From contig OY292276.1 in the NCBI GenBank assembly GCA_958496175.1, forward strand, positions 54,015,080-54,079,079: DNA of 64,000 bases, in the 5' to 3' direction. The notes under the pieces are model-generated. The model was not told where the DNA came from. It saw only the letters and a list, made by a program, of their open reading frames with translations, and did not search any database. Each line of letters begins with the position of its first letter. The first letter of the stretch is position 1. Source of the stretch: Sisyra terminalis. Lineage: Eukaryota; Arthropoda; Insecta; Neuroptera; Sisyridae. A program made the translations under genes and the position numbers. Shown here one piece after another: positions 12,149 to 24,580 of the stretch.

Positions 12149-14452
12149 ATAAAACAGAAAGTGATTTTTTATCCAACTTCCTTGACCATGGCTATTTACC
12201 GTATTTTAATGGTATAACTAGACCTAATGCTTCCGGTGGTTCTTGTATTGATAACTTCTTCATTAGGTCTAAATCAAATAAAATAAAGTCATTCACTTAC
12301 ACGAACATTTTTACGGATCATTATCCTATTTTTGTTGGAATTAGCACTGAAGTTGGTGAAAAACCTTCCAAAGATAATATTACATTAAATTATAATCATC
12401 TTGGTAATTTGAGTGAACAATATGACTGGCTATCCTTACTGGAAATACAAGATCCCGATGAGTTTTTCTCTGTCTTTACGGGTACTATTACTTCTTTTAT
12501 AAATGACTCTAAATTTAAAGTGAAAAAGTTCAGGCGTGTAAATAAACCGCGTAGTGATTGGATTACAAAAGGGCTAATGATTTCATGTATAATAAAAGAA
12601 TTATTATATAATATATGGAAATTAGATAAAAATAACATTACGTTAAAAAATGAATATAATGCATATTGTAAAATTCTTAACAAACTAATTAAGTTAGCTA
12701 AATGTAAATATGAAAGTAGTAAGGTTAAAAATTATTTTAATAATAGTAGAAAATTATGGCAGTATGTAAATTGTAAGCTTGGTAAAACCAGCAAATATCC
12801 TAATGATATTGATTATCTGGTTTGTGATGATAAGGTGATTAAGGATAACAAATCCATAGCTAACAACTTCGTCGAATATTTTAGCAATATTGGAGTGGAA
12901 TTAGCAAGTAAAATAAAAACTCATAACATTGATATTAATAAGTCAGTTAAGCACAACTGCAATACCTTTTTTCTAGTGCCCACTGATGCAACAGAAATTA
13001 AAAAAATCATACTTGACATGAAAGATAAAGCAGGTGGCGTTGATGGCATAAGTAGTAAAATTCTTAAAACTATAGTTAACGATATTTGTTTCCCACTGGA
13101 ATATATTTTCAATAAATGTATTAGCGAAGCTTGTTGGCCAAATTCATTAAAAAAAGCTGATATTGTACCAATATTTAAGTCAGGAAATAAACATTTAATA
13201 GCAAACTATAGACCTATTTCGCTTGTCTCGAATCTAGCCAAAGTGTTCGAAAAAATAATTTACACTAGACTGTATGATTTTTGTACTAGAAATAATCTAA
13301 TATCTGAAAGACAATATGGCTTTATGAAAAATAGGGGTTCAAATGATGCCCTGGCTTACACTTCTAACTTTATATATAACAATATGGATAAAAATATACC
13401 AACAGTGTTAGCTTTCTTAGATCTGGCAAAAGCTTTTGATACTGTCAATCATGAGATACTGTTGAAAAAACTCTGGAGAAAAGGTATCAGGGGTCTTCCG
13501 CATCAGCTAATTCAAAACTACCTAACCCACAGAGTGCAATGCGTTAAAGTTGGCAATGTTATGAGTGATTATAAATATGTAAGAGTTGGAGTTCCGCAAG
13601 GAACTATTCTAGGACCATTATTTTTTATCTTGTATATTGACGATATATTTGATGTACTACCGAAAAACAACTTAGTTTCTTATTCTGATGACACGGCTGT
13701 GTTATGTTGTGGTAGAAACTGGGGAGGAGTTAATGTTCATTTATCGAATTGGTTAAACAAATTGGATACTTGGCTACGAAATAATCAATTATCGTTAAAC
13801 ACAGATAAATCTACCTTTATTACTTTTGGAAGCTATGTAGATAGTATACCAGTTAAATTTCAACTATTTATTAGAGATAAGGAACTAAAAAGAGTAACAA
13901 ACTGCAAATACCTTGGTATATATTTTGACTGCCACATGAAATGGAATATTCATGCTATGGAACTTACAAAAAAAATCAAATATTTAATATTCCTATTTTA
14001 TAAATTAAATAACTATCTCCAAGCACCTGTTCTAAAAACAATTTACCATGGTCTTTTTGAAGGCATGATTACCTATGGAATTATAGCGTGGGGTGGGGCC
14101 TACGACAACTCGATAAGACAACTAGCTTACATCCAAAATAAGTTAATAAACAAAATATGTAACAACAATCGATTGACTACGCCACTGAAAATACGAGACT
14201 ACTTTATAGTTAGAGCTCTTAGTTTTTATTATAATGATTGTAAAAAACTTCATAGTGAAAGGCTGAGTAACACTAGATTGCACTAAGCAGCTGGTATTGC
14301 CAAAAATTAAAAAAACTATTCAAGCCAAAAGTGCTTACTACGTTGCGATTAAGTATTTTAATATGCTACCTGAAAACATGAAATCACTGATCTGTTCCAA
14401 AAAGATATTGGGAAAAAAGCTGGGAAACTGGATTTCCAACTCTAGGACGTAA
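12139..14452 (+). pseudogene. Endonuclease/reverse transcriptase ORF of the retrotransposon, frameshifted
   Basis: The frame is open from 12,139. It first gives an endonuclease tail: GGSCIDNFF and TDHYPIF are the usual SCIDNI and DHYPI motifs of apurinic-type endonucleases. The frame then runs through the reverse transcriptase, with a Met at 12,409 that is probably not the true start. Visible motifs in order are KKADIVPIFKSG, NYRPISLVSNLAKVFEKII, QYGF, LAFLDLAKAFDTVNH, GVPQGTILGPLFFILYIDDI, the catalytic YSDDTAVL (usually F/YADD) and CKYLGIYFD. The frame stops at 14,284-14,286. Shifting by one base from 14,285 recovers the conserved tail LPKIKKTIQAKSAYYVAIKY and NMLPENMKSL up to a stop at 14,450-14,452, so one base has been gained or lost near 14,280. 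Clade not resolved (jockey/CR1 group by motifs). Confidence 0.88.
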
Positions 14453-14639
14453 TTTTAAAAAAAATAGTTTTAAGTAATATTGTAATATATCTTTTTTAAG
14501 TTTGTATTATTGATTTGATAAATTTTATTAACTATACTATTTTTATGTAAATTTTGTAGTTCTTCTGGTTCTATGAACAGGTGTAACGCACCTCTATACA
14601 ATTTCCATCAGAAGTAAAAAGAATAAAAAAAAAAAAAAA
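12149..14639 (+). mobile_element. 5'-truncated non-LTR retrotransposon
   Basis: About 2.49 kb, starting abruptly at the end of the inverted-repeat match and ending in a 15-A tail (14,625-14,639). It encodes the end of an endonuclease domain and a long reverse transcriptase, followed by an AT-rich 3' region with a stem-loop. 5' truncation plus an A-tail is the standard outcome of target-primed reverse transcription. It is absent from duplication copy 2, so it was probably inserted after the duplication, or the site was lost there. No clear target duplication was found. Confidence 0.85.
14562..14614 (+). other. 3'-end stem-loop of the retrotransposon
   Basis: An outer pair CTTCTG (14,562-14,567) / CAGAAG (14,609-14,614) encloses a perfect inner hairpin AGGTG-TAACG-CACCT (14,579-14,593), about 10 bp before the A-tail. 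A 3' hairpin just before the tail is known in several non-LTR families as the template recognised by their own reverse transcriptase. That role here is inference. Confidence 0.6.
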
Positions 14640-14879
14640 CGAAATCTTTTCTTTAGTTTAAATTATTTTATTTATTATAAAAAAACGCTTAAGAATATTG
14701 CAAATAAGAATGTCTTAGATTTCGATCGATTTTTTTTTAAATAATTTTAAATTTTGTCACTTATTGAATAATTATTTTCAACCCTGAAAAGCTTAATTTC
14801 TTCGGCCATAAGAGCTTTGTAAACAAGGACTGTAAGGAATTATAATCAAATATAAAATTAAATAAAAAAAATATGCATT
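14640..14879. other. AT-rich sequence without a gene
   Basis: A/T runs only, between the retrotransposon tail and the ~315-bp repeats. No feature recognised. Confidence 0.5.
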
Positions 14880-15605
14880 CGAGGTTTGTTAAAGATTGTT
14901 ATATTATCGTTTGATACATTGTTCCAAATCCGAAACTTCCCTTTCTTCGAAAATCATTCCTTATTTAACAACGTTACAAGCGATTGAAGTTTGGATGGTT
15001 TGATGATTTCTTCGGATACTTTGATGGTCGATTTCATTCCTTAAACGTGGTTTGTCTTCGAAAAAATTTGCCCAGCATGTACTGATGGACTTATACTTTC
15101 GATTGGCATCCTAAAAAAAAAATTGAATTTTGACGATATTTGTGAAAAATCAACGATGGTTAACCCACGTTTTTTTGACGAACAATGACTGTGTTTCGAA
15201 TTCGATAAAGATTGTTATAATATCGTTAAAAACATTGTTACGAATCCAAAACTGCACTTTGTTCGAAAATCACCCCATATTTAACGATATTATAAGCCTT
15301 TGAAGTTTGGTAGGATTTGACAATTTCCTCTTCGACTTTGATGGTCGATTTCATCCCTCAAACGTGCTTAGATTTTGGAAAAACTTTCACAGCATGTACT
15401 GATAGTTTCGATTGGCATCTTAAAAAAAAATTTTGAAATTTGACAATTTTCGTGAAATACCAACGATGGTTAACCAACGTTTTTTTTTTGGTGGAAAAAG
15501 TTTGTGTTCCGAATTTGATAAAGATTGTTATATTATCGTTTAATACATTGTTACGAACCCGAAACTGTACTTTAATCGAAAATTATCCCTTATTTAACGA
15601 TGTTA
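14880..15605. repeat. ~315-bp imperfect tandem repeat
   Basis: The block AAAGATTGTTATATTATCG recurs at about 14,889, 15,206 and 15,520, each time followed by a CATTGTTACGAA-type word and CTTATTTAACGATGTTACA. Two full units and part of a third are present, well diverged from each other. A single unit follows the right arm in duplication copy 2 (about 25,330-25,510), and a scrap lies near 26,380-26,430. Confidence 0.8.
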
Positions 15606-15735
15606 CATGAAATTTTACCGACTCTAGGGTTAATTAAATCCGTTATCGAGAAATATTGAAAATTTGCACAATAAGCGGATTGAACCCAAAACCTATTAGT
15701 TTTGGAGTGCTCACCTAGACCATTCGGCTACCAGT
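15606..15735 (-). repeat. tRNA-like SINE, copy 1
   Basis: On the minus strand there is a pol III A-box-like word TAGCCGAATGG (15,720-15,730) and a B-box-like word GGTTCAATCC (about 15,678-15,687), with tRNA-like spacing. They are followed by a body CAAATTTTCAATATTTCTCG and a TTAATTAACCCTAGAGTCGG end. The same head plus body recurs at 25,511-25,622 and 27,234-27,350. The repeated non-tRNA body marks it as a SINE rather than a functional tRNA gene; the head has no good cloverleaf with a normal anticodon stem. Confidence 0.6.
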
Positions 15736-16014
15736 AGGTAGTGTATATCATAATATACATTTTCATTCTTTAAACATATCTAAATAAACACTCCTCACAC
15801 ATCTCTAAGTAAGAAGACTTGTAAAATTTCAACAAAACTCAAAATTTCCTCCGCATAGTTGAAGATTCAAAATTCAGGATAATCCATTCATCCCAACAAA
15901 AATCTAAGTCCTGATGTATTACAGGTATGTACTCTTTTCCTCACCACCCTCGGGGTAGAGCACTAGGCGCGTTTTTTTTAATGTGGTATCCCCATGTAGG
16001 CCTAATCCACACCC
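15736..16014. other. Junction between duplication copies
   Basis: About 280 bp not recognised elsewhere in the window. It contains the GC-richer words CACCACCCTCGGGGTAGAGC and GGTATCCCCATGTAGGCC. No gene. Confidence 0.45.
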
Positions 16015-17840
16015 CTAAAGACAAAAACATTTCCCACTATGCAAATTATACATTTCGGACCAAACAACATTCAAGCAAACTGTTAAGAACCCAAAGAACA
16101 TAACATTCCGAACAGCAAACGTTTGCCCATGCAAAACATGAATGCGTTCTTTGAGTTTGCCATCAATGGGAAATCCATACAAATTACGTAGAACAATGCA
16201 TGGTTCGCCTTGCATAATTAACATAGGTCCCTAAGAAAAAAAAATCTATCACTTGTTTGTTGATACCACAAAACCAAGAAAAAATAAACTTCATTTTTCA
16301 AATTATACATTTCCAGTCAAACATGATTCAGGCAAATTGCCAAAATCCCAAAGGACATAACATTACCAAAAGCAAACGTTTGCAAATGCAAATCATGAAT
16401 GCCATTCTTGTAGTTTTGTCATCAGTGGGATATCAAGGCAATTTACATAGAATGCTGTTTGTCATCGACCTGCATAATTTAACAATTCCCTCAAACTAAT
16501 AAATTTTTAGCAAATCCCTAGCCCTGAAATGAAAAAATTCCTAACACTGGACTGATGAAAAGAATATATTAATATATATCATTATATAATAATATCATTA
16601 TGTCAATTATACTTTTCTAGCCAAACATTATTCAGGCAAATTACCAAGATCCCAAAGGACAAAACATTTCCCAAAGCAAACGTTTGCAAGTGCAAAACAT
16701 GAATGCAATTTCTGGAGTTTTGTCATCAGTGGGATATCAAAGCAATTTGCGTAGAATATTGCTTGCCATCGAACTGCATAATTTTCACAATGTCCTAAAA
16801 CTAATGTCCAGTATAATCCCAAGTCCTGCAAAAAAAAAAAAAATCCTGATACTGGACTGATGGAAAGAAAAATTAAGTCTAATATCATTATGTCCATCAT
16901 ACATTTCTAGCCAAACATTATTCAGGCAAATTACCAAGACCCCAAAGGACAAAACATTTCCCAAAGCAAACGTTTGCAAGTGCAAAACATGAATGCAATT
17001 TCTGGAGTTTTGTCATCAGTGGAATATCAAAGCAATTTGCGTAGAATATTGCTTGCCATAGAACTGCATAATTTTCACAATGTCCTAAAACTAATGTCCA
17101 GTATAATCCCAAGTCCTGCAAAAAATAAAATTCCTGACACTGGACTGATGGAAAGAAAAATTAAGTCTAATATCATTATGTCCATCATACATTTCTAGCC
17201 AAACATTATTCAGGCAAATTACCAAGATCCCAAAGGACAAAACATTTCCAATTGCAAACGTTTGCAAGTGCAAAACATGAATGCAATTTCTGGAGTTTTG
17301 TCATCAGTGGGATATCAAAGCAATTTGCGTAGAATATTGCTTGCCATAGAACTGCATAATTTTCACAATGTCCTAAAACTAATGTCCAGTATAATCCCAA
17401 GTCCTGCAAAAAATAAAATTCCTGACACTGGACTGATGGAAAGAAAAATTAAGTCTAATATCATTATGTCCATCATACATTTCTAGCCAAACATTATTCA
17501 GGCAAATTACCAAGATCCCAAAGGACAAAACATTTCCAATTGCAAACGTTTGCAACTGCAAAACATGAATGCAATTTCTGGAGTTTTGTCATCAGTGGGA
17601 TATTAAAGCTATTTCCTAAGAATGCTGCTTGCCATCGAACTGCATAATTTTCACAATGTCCCTAAACTAATGTCCAGTATAACTCCAAGTCCTGAAATAA
17701 TAAAATTCCTATCACTGAACTTATAAAAAGAAAAATATATAAAGACTAATTCCCCTACGAAAATCAAACATTTCAAGCCAAACATAGTTTAGATAAATTA
17801 CCCAGATCCCAAAGGACACAACATTCCGAACAGCAAACGT
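16015..17840. repeat. 288-bp satellite array B
   Basis: Two diverged monomers (about 16,015-16,620) are followed by about four good ones (16,620-17,840). All retain GCAAACGTTTGC (for example near 16,111, 16,374, 16,676 and 16,970). The monomers are closest to those of array A. The array is shorter than A and has diverged units on both edges, so it is complete within the window. Confidence 0.93.
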
Positions 17841-18571
17841 TTGCATCACAAATCTGGAATGCGTTCTTTGAGTTTGTCATCAGTGGTAACTATGCAATTT
17901 ATCAAAATCATTGTTTGATCAATGTTTGATAAGTGACTTAATACCAAGCCCGGCGTCCGACTATTAAAGCCAGCGTCCCACTAGAATATTTAGTCACAAC
18001 TAAATAATAACTAATTTCCCTATATCTATATCTATTTTTAAAAAAAAGTTAAGGCTAATTCCCTTATGTCAACCATACATTTCTAGCCAAACATTAGTCA
18101 GGAAAACTGCCCAGATCGCAAAGGACACAACAATCCGAACAGCAAACGTTTGCACTCGCAAATCATGGATGCGTTCTTTGAGTTTGTCATCAATGGAAAA
18201 TCTTAAGCATTTACGTAGATCAATGTTGGGTTTCGAATTGCATAATCCACACAAGTCCCTATAATCCCTAGTTCCCTATCTAAACTAAATGGAAATCCGT
18301 GGATCCTTGGAATCTGAAAGAAATTCCTGAAAGAAAAGTTCGTTAATCCTTACGTGGCTAAATACTTAGCCGGCTACTGACAAAAAATGCGTCCGTGCCG
18401 CAAGAGCGTACGACAATTAAAACGTCCAGGCCATTACAGCGTCCGATAATAAAAGCGCAGAGGCTACAAGAAGCGTCCGACAATTAAAGCCAGCAACCGA
18501 CATAAATATCTAGTCACATCTAACTTATAACTAATTTCCTTATAACTAATTTGACTTATAACTAATTGAAA

Positions 18572-19035
18572 CAAACATATGAGCAAGCCGGCGCGCAGCG
18601 TCCAACTGTACCCTTATGTTTTTGAAAACTTAAAACTAACGAAACCCAAAAAAAAAAAACAAACAAAAACACACAAAAAACAAACAAATAACAAACAAAA
18701 ACACACAAAAAACAATCAAAATACAAACAAACTACAAACAACAACAAATAAAAAAAACATATGAGCAAGTCGGCGCGCAGCGTCCAACCATACTCTTATG
18801 TTTTAGCTAAAATCTAAACTCTAACAAACAAAAAAAAAACACACAAAAAACAAACAAATAACAAACAAATAACAAACAAAAACACACAAAAAACAAACAA
18901 AATACAAACAAACTACAAACAACAACAAATAAAAAAAACATATGAGCAAGTCGGCGCGCAGCGTCCAACTATACTCTTATGTTTTAGCTAAAATCTAAAT
19001 TCTAACAAACAAAAACAAAAAACACAAAAAAAGCA
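18572..19035. repeat. A/C-rich 170-190-bp tandem repeat (copy 2)
   Basis: Three units with the ACATATGAGCAAG plus CGGCGCGCAGCGTCCAAC core near 18,575, 18,767 and 18,948, as in copy 1. One unit has gained an extra AACAAATAAC block. The low-complexity filler creates spurious lysine/threonine-rich open frames that are not genes. Confidence 0.85.
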
Positions 19036-21390
19036 ATTTAAACATTTATGGGCCATTTTCACACCTGACCCTACAAATGTGTCAAGAAGAAAAAAAAACA
19101 AAAAAAAAACACTCACACAAAAACAAACTAATGTGCCAAATTACTAAGTAAAAATTTCCAAGCGGCAGTAGACGCACTATGCGCTACGTAAAGAAAAAAG
19201 CGAAAAAACATTTATGGGCCATTTTCACACCTGACCCTACAAATGTACTAAGTGAATTGCAGAAAAAAAAAATAATAAAAAAAAATAGAACTCATTCATC
19301 GTAAAGATAATCCAACAGTAATCCAGAAGTTAATCCAAATCGTAATCCAAAAGATGTGCCGAAGATGTACTCAAACGTACTCCAAAAAGTGTGCCGAAGA
19401 TGTACTCAAACGTACTCCAAAAGGTATCCAGAAGAAGAAATCCACAGAATGTTTTAAAAATATTTGCTTTTGCGTAATTGTTCACCGGTAGGTATATTAA
19501 AGACAAAACCTACAATTTAAAACTTTAATAATTTTTTTGTGTTTATTTTTAACTACCCCAAATAAATTTATAGAAGTAGATCATAAGGGAAGAAATTAAT
19601 TTTGTTTTTGATTAAATATTTTCTTTAGACAACTAGTCAATAGCATTAAGAAAAAAGTCAAATAACAATGAATTTGTTATTTGAAAACATGAATGTATTG
19701 TTTTGACAGCTCTTTGACAGCGGTTTGAATAACAATGAAAAGTGGCCACTATTGGCCGAAAAAGTAACTAACTTTTTCAAATTTGAAAGCCGCGAGAATA
19801 AACGAATGTTTCGATTTTCGTGATTCTTCGTGAATCTTCGTGAAAAGCTTTGGCGCCAAGTCTAACCGAAAAGCTAACTGTAGTTTTCACCCAAATTTAG
19901 GATTACAAACGATTTTCCCCATTTTTTAACAGGTTTCAAAGCGTTCACAAGTAAAACAAAATGTTTGAAAAAACTTTGACGCTCCAATAAAGTTAACAAC
20001 CTCCCGCACGCTCCCGCCCCCGATTCTCACTAGAATTAAGTCCAGAAAAACCCATTCTATTCCCCGAAACATTGAAAATGTTTTAAGAATAACCCATTTA
20101 ATTTTCATTTCCGCAAAATTTACTATTCTGAAAGTTTTTCAATCGAAAATTGCAAGTGGCGAAGATGGTTTTTTGGCGGGTGCTAAGGACGAGATATATA
20201 GAACTTTTCAGAACGAGATATTCGAATAGTCAACTCACCGAAATCGAAAATTATTTATTCAATCGATAACTGATCGATTGAACTTTCACTTTACACTAAT
20301 TAATTGCAAGGGAGCAAAAGAAAAACTTTAGTTTTTCCACATTTTCTCGGGAGCGGTTTGATGCTTGAACGCGAACGCGGTAAAACTAAAGCGCGCTTTG
20401 TTAATGACCATCGTCCTACCGAATGGACCAATCAGGTTGCAGCGTGTCAACGTCTTGAAACTAGAAATTTTACCGCAATTTTCAAAATATGGCAACATTA
20501 TTTTTTAACTTGAAATTCCATTAATTTATTTTTTAAAAATCTTTTTGGATTAGTAACTTATTTTGATCATTTTAAAAAAAATAATTTTATACATTGAAAA
20601 TTTATTTGATTTATTAAAAAGTTGATGAAAATTGATTTTCTTTTTACTATTTCCTTTTCTTTTTATTTGTCCATTTAAGCCCTTAACAAAATGATCTGAT
20701 GATTCTTTTCAAATAAATATATTTTTCACATAATTACGAAGTGTAAAGTAAAGTCATTAAAAACAGTAAAGTTAACTAAAGTAAGTATGAAAAATTAATG
20801 GAATTTTTTTAATTTTACATTGCTTGTATTTACAAATAATTTCAACTTTCCAACGAAACAATATAAGTAGTTGCAAGAAATTATGTACCTATCACTAAGT
20901 TTTGAATTTTATGAATCATTTAATTCCAACAAAGTTACTCTTAGAACAAACAATATAATATATTTTTAATATTGTTTGCGGAGAAAATTCTTAGATTTAA
21001 AATCTTCTGAATCGCCTATTTATTTTTCCATTTGTTTTTCTTAAATATAATCTTTCCCTTCTTCCTGTAACGTACATAATTACTCATTATTGCCTTGTAA
21101 TAATTACAATCATCCTAATTACATTATCGAATTTGAAAACTGTCAAAGTATGATATCTCGGCTGGATGCCAGATTAAAACATAATCCAATTAGATTACTA
21201 TAAATATTATTAGAGAAACCAGTTTTTGACATTATAAAACTAAAGGTTTATTTATAAGCGTAATTAAAAGAAATTCACAATTAAAACATTTGAGTTCTTC
21301 AAACACAAATTTGATGGTTTCTATATATTTTAATAAATCTTTGTCACCTTTTAAAACTTTCTTTAAATCATAGTCTAAAATAACAATAAA

Positions 21391-22430
21391 ATCTGGTGGT
21401 TTTGGTAAAATACTTCAAAGTTATTTCCGATTTAGTGATGCTGGAGTCTTTTGGATTATCTACATACAACTTTGATAGTTTCAGTACAGTTTTTCAGCCC
21501 CTGGAATATAAAAAGACGTAAATGTTTTGCATTATGTCGTGAACTGGAAAAAGAGAAAACTTATTAAGTAAATACTTTACGAAACTTCCAACAAACTAAC
21601 ACATGTACCTTAATCTTATATTCCACATTGAGTCGGCAATCGGATGTTTAAGAAATGATCGAAAAATGCATAGTTTTGTCTTTCCCGTCCTTCCTTTATT
21701 GATGGTTGTTCATAATGTCTTGGTTTATTAATCCTACGTACTTTTGGATTTTTCAGGTGAAAAATTGATGCACTTGGTGATTGCAACTCACTTTGCAACG
21801 CGATTTGTAAAAACCATTCCAATTGTAGTCTAAAACTGAAAAAAAAAACCGACAACAAATTAAGTTTATGTAAATTTAATTAAATCTCAACAAACTATAG
21901 ATAAATAAAACATACTTTTGATCTCTTTCAAAGTTTAACTCTCCCATGATAGTTGCGTTTTTGTGACTTAGAAGTTCTTTGAAATCAGAAATTGTCAAAC
22001 CCATTGCTAGTCTTCAAATTTGTTTAGGTACCTCTTTACCTCGGTTTTTATAAATGCCAATTACTCTACAATCGTACAATAACTTTTTAATGTTCCATTA
22101 TCATTTAAAAGAAATAGATTTCCATGATTTATGTAGCTCACTTTTAAAAGAAAACTAAAATATTTAAATTCGTCCGAAGACCGACCCATTGGTTGCAATA
22201 TTGGAAACATTACTAACATTGAATAAGAGGGAACGGTTTGTTTTGATATTTCGTTTTCCCTCATACTTTCAGGTAGTAAGATTGAGTTTTTTTTTTATAG
22301 TTTTGTACTAGTTACTTGAACCCTTATTGCTTTTTTAGCGATAAACATCTGCTTAAGTGTTTCCGGTGTTGCAGTCCTTGCAGACATAAATATATTTACA
22401 ATAGGAACGTGGTTTAAACTTCAATTTACT
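21391..22430. repeat. Long inverted repeat, left arm (copy 2, truncated)
   Basis: Equivalent to about 7,511-8,543; the outer ~420 bp were lost in the deletion noted for copy 2. It pairs as reverse complement with 24,581-25,311 over the retained part. The 68-80-codon minus-strand frame at 21,616-21,858 is the copy of the 7,735-7,941 frame. Confidence 0.85.
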
Positions 22431-23842
22431 TTTTTCTATTAATTCCATAACTATCTCAATAAATTTTATGAAATTCGATCAGAAAAATCTTATAGTTAGA
22501 TTATTTTAGTTAAATCTTATAGTTTGATCGATTAATTCTCAAATCAATCAACCTATCTCTCCCCTTTTCTCACCTGTATCTCTCAATCTCTATACATGTA
22601 AATATATTGCTAATACATATATAGTTTTAATGAATAAAAAGGAAGAATGGACAAAAATTTTCAAATGTTCGCCGTTTTTTGCTTGGGATAGTAGATGTTT
22701 GAATTGTTTAGCAAAAGAGGAAATATCCAACTTAAATTTGCAATTGAATTTCAATTTTACGATTTATTCGAATCCTCGAATTGTCATCTATCTAAAGATA
22801 ATGTTTTTAGGGATGATTGCACCCAAAAAATGTGTTGAAACTATTTACAAACGCAGTGCTGATATATTAATGCTGATTATTTTATAATTTAAGTTTTATG
22901 AAGTCAATTAGATTTCTAAAATAAGCCAAGTAAGCCTCTTTAAAAATGTGCTCTTCAAATTTTTAGATATTCTTCTACATAAGTCCATCATCATTGCCGA
23001 TGTATGGTGATTAAAATCGATGGAGGGTTTCAAATTTCTCAGAAATTGCTGGATGGTCCTCAATCAACGATTAAGTTTTTTTGCTTGTTATACTGCGGAA
23101 GCGAAACTCGAATCTACAAGTTTTTTCTTCGTCCATGGTTTCGTCCATCAACTTTTCCATGGTTTCGTGGCACATGATATGCCCGAAAAACCCGAGGATT
23201 CGTACATACGTTAATGAAGACATTTTTTAGGCTGGCTTGACTTCATTTATGATAGAAAAATTTATTCTTTTAGTCGTCTTAGGAATCTGCAGCATTCTCC
23301 CTCAAACCCTCATCTCGATGGCATCAGTTCATCGCCGATCAGCTTCCCGGAAAGCCCAATTTTTCCACCATTCAACCCCTGTTTCCAAGCCTTAATTTAA
23401 TGAGGGAAATCAGATGAATTGCTACACCGATATCAATTAAACTCTTCCAAAGTTTTGGCCACCTTACATTACCGAAGACATCATAATCAACGAAGCAAAA
23501 GTACATTATAACTCCATACTCCCGAGCCTTTTTAATCAGTTGTCTCAAATTGAAAATTTACTTCGGAGTTCCATTTCCTTTGCTGCGTTTTTACTCACAT
23601 TATAATAAATAATAAAATAAAATTTATTGCTCTCAAAATATATATATACAAATACTTTGTTTACATTTTTAGTGTGATGTATCTTGCAAAAACCATCCAA
23701 GCAGCGTCTGTAGATCCTGATCTAAGAGAGAGATTAGTTTACGATATTGTAGTTGGGGAAAAATAGATGCCAATTCTTAAAAAACCTCGAATATTGTTTC
23801 TGCTTTCAAGACCATTCTTTGAAGACCAGTCTTATTCTTTTA

Positions 23843-24550
23843 TCTTTGTAATTTCTGTATTTTTTGAGTAGGTCATCGAGGGTGTAGTCACTGATGCTTC
23901 TAATTATTTGGCTAGATCCACTTCTACAATTTGTGTAGAATTTCCGGACAAAACGAAGATATATAAGTCTAGAGGTAGTATCCTTAATTCCTCATGAAGT
24001 ATACCTTATATTTGGCTGGGTAGTTTCCCAACATTCTTTATAATTTATTTTAGACTCTTTGTATTGTCAGATACATAGTTTTGTTTACTGAACTCCAGAT
24101 GGGATATGCATATGTAAGCACTGGTCTGAGCACTGTTTTATAAATAATTAATTTATTGTTGGTAAACAGCCTTGATTGATTGTTTAGTAATGGATATAAG
24201 ATGTTAGTTTGGGCCATTAAATTGTTTTTAAATAGTTTAATATCTTCTGCAAAGTTGAGTCTGGAATCCAGTTGCATCCCCAAGTATCTAACGGTTTTTG
24301 CCCATTATATATTTTCCCCATTTATTAATACATTTTTATGCTTGTTAGGTCTTCTTCTAGTGAATAAGATAGCTTCGGTTTTATTGTCATTGGCCATTAT
24401 TTTCCATTTTGTAAAAAAAAACATTATTCTTTTTAAGGCCTTGATTTTCCTATTGGCCAGGGAAAGGAAAGTTTCGGGTGTCCGTGGGATATCATGTATA
24501 TATATAATAAATAGAATAGGTCCCATAATGGATCCTTGAGGGACTCCAGC
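23843..24550 (-). pseudogene. Broken jockey-like reverse transcriptase, 3' part (copy 2)
   Basis: Same fragment as 9,955-10,663, with the same missing YADD block, so the catalytic deletion predates the duplication. This copy keeps the KWK stretch open: [49 protein letters not shown]. It also shows KNVLINGENI followed by YLGMQLDSRLNFAEDI and VLRPVLTYAYPIW. No endonuclease part or earlier reverse transcriptase motifs are present. Confidence 0.85.
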
Positions 24551-24580
24551 ATTAATTAATAATTATAGAATTAATAGACA

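Larger units (their letters stand above)
2889..15735. repeat. Large tandem duplication, copy 1
   Basis: From the last satellite monomers onward this segment matches 17,551-25,622 in the same order and orientation. The offset is 14,662-14,665 bp up to about 6,720 and about 13,890 bp after a deletion in copy 2. Matching landmarks include the A/C-rich repeats, the inverted-repeat arms, the broken reverse transcriptase, the ~315-bp repeat and the tRNA-like tail. Differences between copies are mostly single bases and A-run lengths, so the duplication is fairly recent. Copy 1 alone carries the 12,149-14,639 retrotransposon. Confidence 0.85.

Noticed and set aside
18562..18768. Overlapping low-complexity frames (Phe/Cys/Leu-rich on one strand, Lys/Thr/Asn-rich on the other)
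   Set aside because: Translation of the A/C-rich tandem repeat; no start context or domain.
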